Origin: Dysidea avara
Lineage: Eukaryota > Porifera > Demospongiae > Dictyoceratida > Dysideidae
DNA length: 64,000 nucleotides
NCBI RefSeq assembly: GCF_963678975.1
Contig: NC_089280.1
Coordinates: forward strand, 33,250,603-33,314,602
Direction: 5' to 3'
Below, piece by piece: positions 56,750 through 64,000 of the stretch. The notes below the pieces were generated by a model. The model ran no database searches. It was given only the letters and a program-made list of their open reading frames with translations, and was not told the DNA's origin. Numbering within the stretch: the stretch's first letter is position 1; each line of letters starts with the position of its first letter. The translations under genes and the position numbers were made by a program.

Positions 56750-59666
56750 CTTCCACAGTTGTGTTCAGTCAGTCAGCATACAGTGTTAATGAAGATTCTG
56801 GACAAGCACAACCTGTACTAGTTCTCAGTAACCCATCATCAACTGATATTACTGTGCAAGTGTCCACTACTAATGGATCAGCTACTGGTGAGTATGTAAA
56901 TTATTTAACAAAAATGTATAATTGGTTGTTAATAAGCAGGTATTGATTATGAAGTTGGACCCTACAATATTACATTTCCTGCGAGAGTGACCAGTGTTCA
57001 ATTTGATATTCCAGTACAAGATGATAATATATTGGAAGGAAATGAATCATTTACAATAATGATTACAAATGGTTTGCTACCGGAAGGAGTATCTGCTAAA
57101 CATGGTGATCATGATCAGGCTTATGTGACTATTGTAGACACCACTAGTAAGTCACTAACAGTTTTATAGCTAAATTGTTAATTCATCATTTTTGTTCCCA
57201 GTATCTACTGTGACTTTCTCTCCATCAACATACAGTGTTAATGAAAGTGATGGAAATGTTGACATTACACTACATCACAGTAATCCATCATCAATTGACA
57301 TCACATTAATAGTGAATAGTAATAGTGTTGCTGCTAGTGGTGAGTAATTACAGGTACATTCATTGTAGAGTCAGTTGTACTATTGATGTGTAGGTAGTGA
57401 CTACATTTATGAACCATACACTGTTACAATTCCTGCCAGAGAGAATGATGTTACATTCAGTGTTACAATAACTGATGATGACATTCGTGAAATGTCAGAA
57501 ACATTTAATCTTATTATTGATCCATCATCACTACCCAATGGTGTTACTAGTAGTAATAATGTTACTGTAACTATACTGGACCATGATGGTGAGTGGGGTG
57601 AACTTATAGAATAATTGTTGTAGACTGTGCTTTATTTAATGTATGTATATAGCTGTGAATGTAAGATTTAGACGGTCTATATACAGAGTTTTCGAGAGAA
57701 GGAAAATAAAGCAACAATTTAATCTCATTCTCAGTAATCCATCATCAACTGATATCACTATACTAGTTCAAACAAGTGATGATACTGCAATTGGTATAGA
57801 CATATTGTTTTGGGTAATATCATATTATGGTATAATACAGGTGGTGATGATTATAATAGTGGGTCATATAACATCACTTTTCCAGCTGGAATGACAAAAG
57901 CATCCTTTAATGTTCATATAATTGATGACAACATATTGGAAAGTGATGAACAATTTCAACTTAGCATCATTTTTAACTCACTACCTGATCGTGTTACTGT
58001 AAGTGATCCCAGAAAAGCTGCAGTGATTATAGAGGATGACGATTGTGAGTTCTTACTCTTGCTATTATGTGCTAATGTATAAATCAACTTGATATTTAAC
58101 AGACATTGATATTGCATTTGCCCAGTCAACATACAGTGTTAATGAAGATGATGGATCAGCACAACCTGTACTAGTTCTCAGTAACCCATCATCAACTAAT
58201 ATTACTGTACAAGTGTCCACCACTAATGGATCAGCTACTGGTGAGTATGTAAATTATTTAACAAAAATGTATAATTGATTGTTAATAAGTAGGTATTGAT
58301 TATGGAGTTGGACCCTACAATATTACATTTCCTGCTGGAGTGACCAGTGTTCAATTTGATATTCCAGTACAAGATGATAATATATTGGAAGGAAATGAAT
58401 CATTTACAATAATGATTACAAATGGTTTGCTACCGGAAGGAGTATCTGCTAAACATGGTGATCATGATCAGGCTTATGTGACTATAATAGACACCACTAG
58501 TAAGTCACTAACAGTTCTATAGCTAAATTGTTAATTCATCATTTTTGTTCCCAGTATCTACTGTGACTTTCTCTCCATCAACATACAGTGTTAATGAAAG
58601 TGATGGAAATGTTTACATTACACTACATCACAGTAATCCATCATCAATTGACATCACATTAATAGTAAATAGTAAAAGTGTTACTGCTAGTGGTGAGTGA
58701 TTTACATTCATTGTAGAGTCAGTTGTAGTATTAATTTGTAGGTAGTGACTACAATTCTGGACCATACACTGTTACAATTCCTGCCAGAGAGAATGATGTT
58801 ACATTTAGTATTACAGTAACTGATGATGATATTCGTGAAATGTCAGAAACATTTAATCTTATTATTGATCCATCATCACTACCCAATGGTGTTACTAGTA
58901 GTAATAATGTTACTGTAACTATACTGGACCATGATGGTGAGTGTAGGAAAATAACATACATTATACTTCAAACATATTTTATATTAATAGTTGTCAGTGT
59001 AAGGTTTGGTATGGCAACATACAGTGTTAATGAGAGAAATGGTAAAAGACAAAGAAATGTAGTAGTAGATCTCATTCTCAGCAACCCATCATCGACATCA
59101 ATCATAGTAAATGTCCAAGCCACAGATGTTACAACAACTGGTATGAATATTGCATACTACATGTGCAATGTCCAATTAATACACAGGAGGAGGTATTGAT
59201 TATGATTCTGGACCATACACTGTCATATTTCCTGCTAGAGTGACCAGTGTTACATTTATTGTTCCTATAACTGGTGATAATATGTTGGAAAGCAATGAAC
59301 AATTTCAACTTAATTTTTCAAACACTTAACCTGTTCATGTTACTATTGGTAACCCCAATCAGGCCACAGTTACTATAACAGATAATGATGGTAAGATATC
59401 TGTGTTGATTAGTTTTTTTGTAGCATTATAATCATGCAGATATCACAGTCACCTTCAACCAGTCAACATACAGTGTTAATGAAGATGATGGACCAGCACA
59501 ACCTGTACTAGTTCTCAGTAACCCATCATCAACTGATTTGATGTTCCAATAAAAAATGATAATGTACTGGAAAGAAATGAAACATTCACATTAATGATAG
59601 CCACTTCATTACCTGATAAGGTCACTGGTCAGGGTCAAGCAGTAGTTACCATTCTGAATAATGATA
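56750..59666 (+). CDS. Receptor gene 2, Calx-beta exon run (six and more domains, two late lesions)
   Basis: Exons: 56750-56887, 56940-57146, 57202-57339, 57394-57588, 57653-57793, 57841-58044, 58103-58240, 58293-58499, 58555-58692, 58742-58936, 58991-59140, 59187-59390, 59440-59666. They alternate first half (VNEDSGQAQPVLVLSNPSS) and second half (VTSVQFDIPVQDDNILEGN), nearly all multiples of three and phase 1 to phase 1. Two faults lie at the end: an in-frame TAA at 59327-59329, and in 59440-59666 a deletion has fused a first half to a second half out of frame (stop at 59550-59552). Skipping both faulty exons would keep the frame into 62138. So this is either a pseudogene in progress or an alternatively spliced gene. 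Confidence 0.82.
57653..57793 (+). other. Atypical Calx-beta half-exon in gene 2
   Basis: It reads VRFRRSIYRVFERRKIKQQF before the usual LILSNPSSTDITILV. The acidic VNEDDG loop that normally follows the first strand is replaced by a basic FERRKIK run, so this domain probably cannot bind calcium in the usual way. The exon is otherwise intact. Confidence 0.8.
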
Positions 59667-59679
59667 GTAAGTTAAATAC

Positions 59680-61975
59680 TATTTGCACAAAAACAGCCAA
59701 GTCACAAAAAAGGATACAATCACTTCAAAAAAATTGTAAAAGTGTAGGTTAGAGACCTAGCACAAGGATCTTCATGGATTTTAAAAACTGAGCGAAGTGA
59801 GGTTGTAAAATCTATGAAGATCCGAGGGCGTGGACTCTAACTGACTTAGAAAAATGTGTGTTTTATATGGGCATATAGGCGGAGTCATTGTGGGATTGGG
59901 TTATACGTGTGTCATACTGAAATCATCACACAATGTTAAGATAATCACAGAAGAGTGAACATGCTTTTGTCGAAGTGTTTAAACATCAAAGCTCGCACTA
60001 CTTCACCCTGTACAGAGCATAGCTACAAACAGATCACCATGTAGAGAGTTCAAGTAGAAACAAGTCATGCTGTTGAGAAATCAGCTAGAAGAAGTCACTT
60101 TATAGAGAGTTCAGCTACAGAAAACTACCCTGTGGAGAACTAGACTATGAACAGATCATCCTGGAGAGGAAACAAGCTGCAAACAAGTTACCCTGTAGAG
60201 AGATCAGCTAGAAGAAGTCACCTTGTAGAGAGTTTAGACACAAAGGAACTACCCTTTAAAGAGTTCAGTTATTAACAAATCACACCCTGCAGAGGGTTCA
60301 GCTACAAATAAATCACCCTGTAGAGAGTTCAGCTACAAACAAATCACCGAGCAGGGATCTTGACTACAAACAAATCATCTTGTATAGAGTTCAGCTACAA
60401 ATAAACCACCCTGTAGAGAGTTCAGCAACAAAGGAACCATCCTGTACAGAGTTCAGCTAGAAACAAGTCACCTTATAGAGGGATAAGCTAGAAACAAGTC
60501 ACCTTGTAGAGAGCTCAGCTCCAAATAGATAGTTCAGCTATGAAAAGATCACCCTGTAGAGAATTCAGCTATGAAAGATCTCCCTAGAAAGAGTTCAGCT
60601 CGAAACAAGTGACCCAGTAGAGAGATCAGCTAGAAACAAGTGACCCTGTAGAGGAATCAGCGAGAAAGTCACTTTGTAGAGAGTTCGGCCACAAAAAAAC
60701 ATCCTGCAGAGATTCCAGTCACAAACAGTTTACTCTGTAGAGATATCAACTTGAAACAAGTCACCCAGTAGAGAGATCAGCTAGAAACAAGTCACCTTGT
60801 AGAAAGATCAGCTAGAAGAAGTCAGCTTGTAGAGAGTTCAGTTATAAACAAATCATCCTGCAGAGTTCATTTATTAAATTCAACTGCAAACAAAACACCT
60901 TGTACAGAGATCAGCTTGAAACTATACACAATGTAGGGAATTCAGCTACAAGCAAATCACCCTGTAGAGAGTTCAAGCTACTCTGTAGAGAGATCAGCTA
61001 CAAGCAAATCACCCTATAGAGAGATCAGCTAGAAAAAGTCACCAAGTAGAGACTTCAGTTACAAATAAATCACCCTGTAGAGAGTTCAGTGGCAAACAGA
61101 TCACCCTGTAGAAGGTTCAGCTAGATACAAGTCATGCTGCAGAGAGATCAGCTAGAAGACGTCACCTTGTAGAGAGAAACAAGTAACCTTGTAGAAAGTT
61201 CAGCTACAAAGAAACCATCCTGTAGAGAGTTCAGCTACAAACAAATCACCATACAGAGTTCAGTTGCAAACAAATCACCCTGTTGAGAGTTCAGCTACAA
61301 ACACATCACCCTGTAGAGAGTTCAGCTAGATAAAACTCACCCTGCAGAGAGATCAGCTAGAAAAAGTCACCTTGTAGAGAGTTCAGCTCCAAAGAACCCA
61401 CTCTGTAGAGAGTTCAGCTACAAAGAAGTTACCCTATAGAGATTAGCTAGAAAGAAGCCTGTAGAAAGCTCGACTATAATCAAATTACCTTGCAGAGAGT
61501 TCAGCAAAAAACAAACACTTTATAGTGAGATGAGCTAGAAACAAGTCACCATGTAGAGTTCAGCTACAAAGAAACCATCCTGTAGATGGTTCAGCTACAT
61601 TTCAAGTCACCCACAGAGAGATCAGTTGCAAAAAAATATCCTGAGGGGAATAATTGGCACGTAATAAATATATGTATAAAATTTATATAATTACTAAGAA
61701 AATCAAAAATAGTTGAAGTATTACAATCTTTAAGTTCTTTTCTACTTCCTGTGGTAAAAAAAAAAAACAGATGGGTACACAAATACAAATAGAAGTGATA
61801 ACTAATCAAAAACAGCAAAGCTATAAAAAAAGGTGAGGCCATCTTGGCACAAAATTCACCTGAATTGTCATTATTAATTTTTTTTACCATTAACCTACCA
61901 TCACAGCCACCATAGCCTTTTTGAGGGCAGCACTCTTTTTTACAGCTTGGCTGTTTTGGATTAGATTTTATTGTC
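59680..61975 (-). mobile_element. Composite foldback-minisatellite element, copy 6
   Basis: On the minus strand: a partial foldback module (61970-61800), the AT-rich spacer (61780-61660), minisatellite (61650-60000), then a different end (59680-59990) with a small inverted repeat GGATCTTCATGGATTTTAAA / TAAAATCTATGAAGATCCGA and an outer ACAAAAACAGCCAAG matching the foldback end. It lies in a gene 2 intron between 59666 and 62138. The usual tail with hairpin is absent. Confidence 0.8.
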
Positions 61976-62137
61976 AGTAGCAGCAGCATCATTTTCCGTA
62001 TAATGTATAATAAATTTTATTTGTCTTGAACAACACCTTGATTTCACACCATTAATGCAATTAAGCATTTCATTTCTGATAGTTATAGAATACTTGGCAT
62101 TTTTGAGATTGATATAAACTTACTTTCTTTCAATTAG

Positions 62138-64000
62138 TTCTTCGTATTCAGTTTTCATCAACACGCTTTAGTGGATCAGAATCATCTGGTGAAGTGTTAG
62201 TCAGTATTGTGATATCGGGAGGAAGTTATGGTAGAAATATTAAAATATATGTCAGTCTACGTGGAATAAATGCAACAGGTCAGTAGATACTTATAAGTAT
62301 TATTAGCTAATTAGATAAAGCCATTTTTGAAACAATTAACAATTCTGTCTACAGTTATACACAGATATAGAAAGCTATCACAAAAACTAATTATGGCTTG
62401 TATCATCCTATCTTTAAAGAATAAAGTCATTGTTGTTGTTATTGGTTTAGTTTTCATGCAATAAATCATTTGTTTACAATTAGCTTTGTTTACTTTAGTT
62501 AATATGTCTATGCGTTATGCAAAAGTAATAATTAAATAACTTTCAGAAGAAAACGACTTCCGTTCTACTCGTCTCACTGCTAAAATTCCTGCTAATGCCA
62601 CTACCACTACAGTGAGAGTACCAGTGAAGAGTGATAATATTGTTGAGGGAGATGAGGTGTTTAGTATGAACTTAAATGTACCATCATCACTTGGTCCTGG
62701 AATAGTAGCTGGCTCTGTTACTAGTGCAACTGGAATAATACTGGATTCTACTGGTAAGCTGAAACATTTGCAAAGTAATTATTTACATAAATGTTATCAC
62801 AGATATAACAGTGCAGTTCACACAAACACAATACACTGGTTCAGAAGATACAGGATTTGTACTGGTAACATTGGAATTAGTTGGAGGAACATCCAGTAGA
62901 CCATTTAATGTCACTGTTACTCCATTAGAACAGTCACCAGTGTCTGCAAGTAATGTTGTGTATTTCTATTATTGCTGCATCTTCATCTGATTGTGTTATA
63001 GGTAGCTCTGATTTTAATTCTAGAGCTTCTGTTGTAACATTTAATCCTGGAGATATTGCTAAATCGTCAAATATACCAGTATATAAAGATAACATAGTTG
63101 AATTCAATGAAACATTTAATATTGTCATATCACTGTCACCTTTCCTTAACCTTCGTATTAATGTAGACAAAAATTCCATTGAAGGACACATAGTAGATTC
63201 TACTGGTAAAAGTAGTGTTTACATTTAGGTACCTTGTTGTATATCACTCAGTTGGTTTAAATGTAAAAAATAATTGTTAAGTTGCTTTGCAATGTTTACA
63301 TTGTTTTGTAGTGATTGCCTCAATCACAAAACATCCCAACAATTTAACAACTGTATATGAGGGTACAACAGTCACTTTATCATGTGAGGCAACAGCTAGT
63401 GGTCCCATTACATATCAGTGGAGGAGAAGTAATGGAGTGATAACTGGTGACAGATTTAATGGTGTCAACACACCTACACTAACTATACCATCACTTACAC
63501 AAAATGATGAGGATGAGTATTACTGTACTGCTAGTTATGGTGTATATGTGAATGGGACAAGTTATGTAGCAGAGTCAGAGAGAGCAAAAGTTGTTGCGTT
63601 TGGTGAGACCACATGCATTATTATTATTACACTTGTGTAAGAGTTGTGCAAAATCTGTGATATATAACTTTCATGATCTTTTATTTGTTATCAAGCCAGC
63701 ATTTACATTGTCTGTTTGTATTTAGTTATTTATGCATCACTATGCATAGGCCCTCCAGTAGTAGAACCATTTGATTCAGTGTATTATGCTATTGCTGGAC
63801 AACCGTTTACTTTCAACTGTTCTGCCATAAATGATGATGATTCACCCAACAGTTTAACATTTGTTTGGTTTAAGGACAACAACTTAATCAATGAAAATAT
63901 TGTACAAGTAAAAGTGGTGAACTCCACCACATCTCAGCTAGTTATAACACAGTTGGATCCTGACCAACACAGTGGACAATATTCTTGTGGAGTATATAAT
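62138..64000 (+). CDS. Receptor gene 2, Calx-beta and Ig exons duplicating gene 1 (runs off window)
   Basis: Exons: 62138-62278, 62547-62753, 62803-62949, 63002-63205, 63312-63602 and 63750 to the window end. They match gene 1 exons 4-9 one for one, including intron sequence, with scattered substitutions and a one-codon shortening in the fourth (VDKNSIEG against VDDKISIEG). They encode two divergent Calx-beta domains, an Ig domain (TLSCEATASGP, DEDEYYCTASY) and most of a second Ig (FTFNCSAIND, FVWFKDN, GQYSCGVYN). All frames are open and phases fit. The FN3, transmembrane and tail exons should follow beyond 64000. Confidence 0.88.

Overview
The window looks like nuclear DNA of a demosponge. 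It is AT-rich, has short GT-AG introns, and carries many Calx-beta exons of the type typical of sponge cell-surface and aggregation-factor-like proteins (recurring LSNPSSTDITVQV stretches). Most of the rest is transposon-derived. The species cannot be named from sequence alone. I see no rRNA, tRNA, CRISPR or prokaryotic operon.

Layout. 1-25,100 is almost entirely repeats: a tail and minisatellite of a composite element (1-1,360), a 5'-truncated LINE (2,528-3,341), several interspersed repeats, a 416-bp GT tract and an ACAT tract, a 2.4-kb minisatellite, and an 11.4-kb long-TIR DNA element (11,242-22,680) inserted in a second LINE. That element is loaded with further insertions: a hAT MITE, a 2.9-kb relative of itself, an 810-bp near-perfect palindrome and a TA-flanked MITE. 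25,149-39,368 is receptor gene 1 on the plus strand. Fourteen predicted exons stay open and agree in splice phase: three and a half Calx-beta domains, two Ig domains, an FN3-like domain, a transmembrane helix, and a short tail with an ITIM-like SAYELI and an NPAY motif. Two introns are inflated by transposons, including a 5.1-kb composite element. 40,100-43,610 is a badly decayed DIRS-like fossil. 44,187-47,504 holds decayed Calx-beta exons and an orphan Sushi/CCP exon.

50,341-59,666 is a further run of Calx-beta exons. It is interrupted by another composite element (50,568-53,016) and a broken BEL/Pao retroelement on the minus strand (53,017-55,990). It contains a recent 1,353-bp tandem duplication and two late disabling lesions. 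After a third composite element, 62,138-64,000 repeats the Calx-beta/Ig part of gene 1 closely and runs off the window. The picture is a tandem family of large modular surface receptors, built from exons with phase 1 at both ends, that gains and loses domains by duplication and decay. Its resemblance to sponge adhesion or allorecognition molecules is inference.

Two repeat observations stand out. One composite DNA element recurs with a fixed order: foldback module, AT-rich spacer, 31-bp minisatellite, tail with terminal hairpin. Separately, a 19-nt motif, TACTCTAATAGAACAGTCA, appears inside several otherwise unrelated repeat families.
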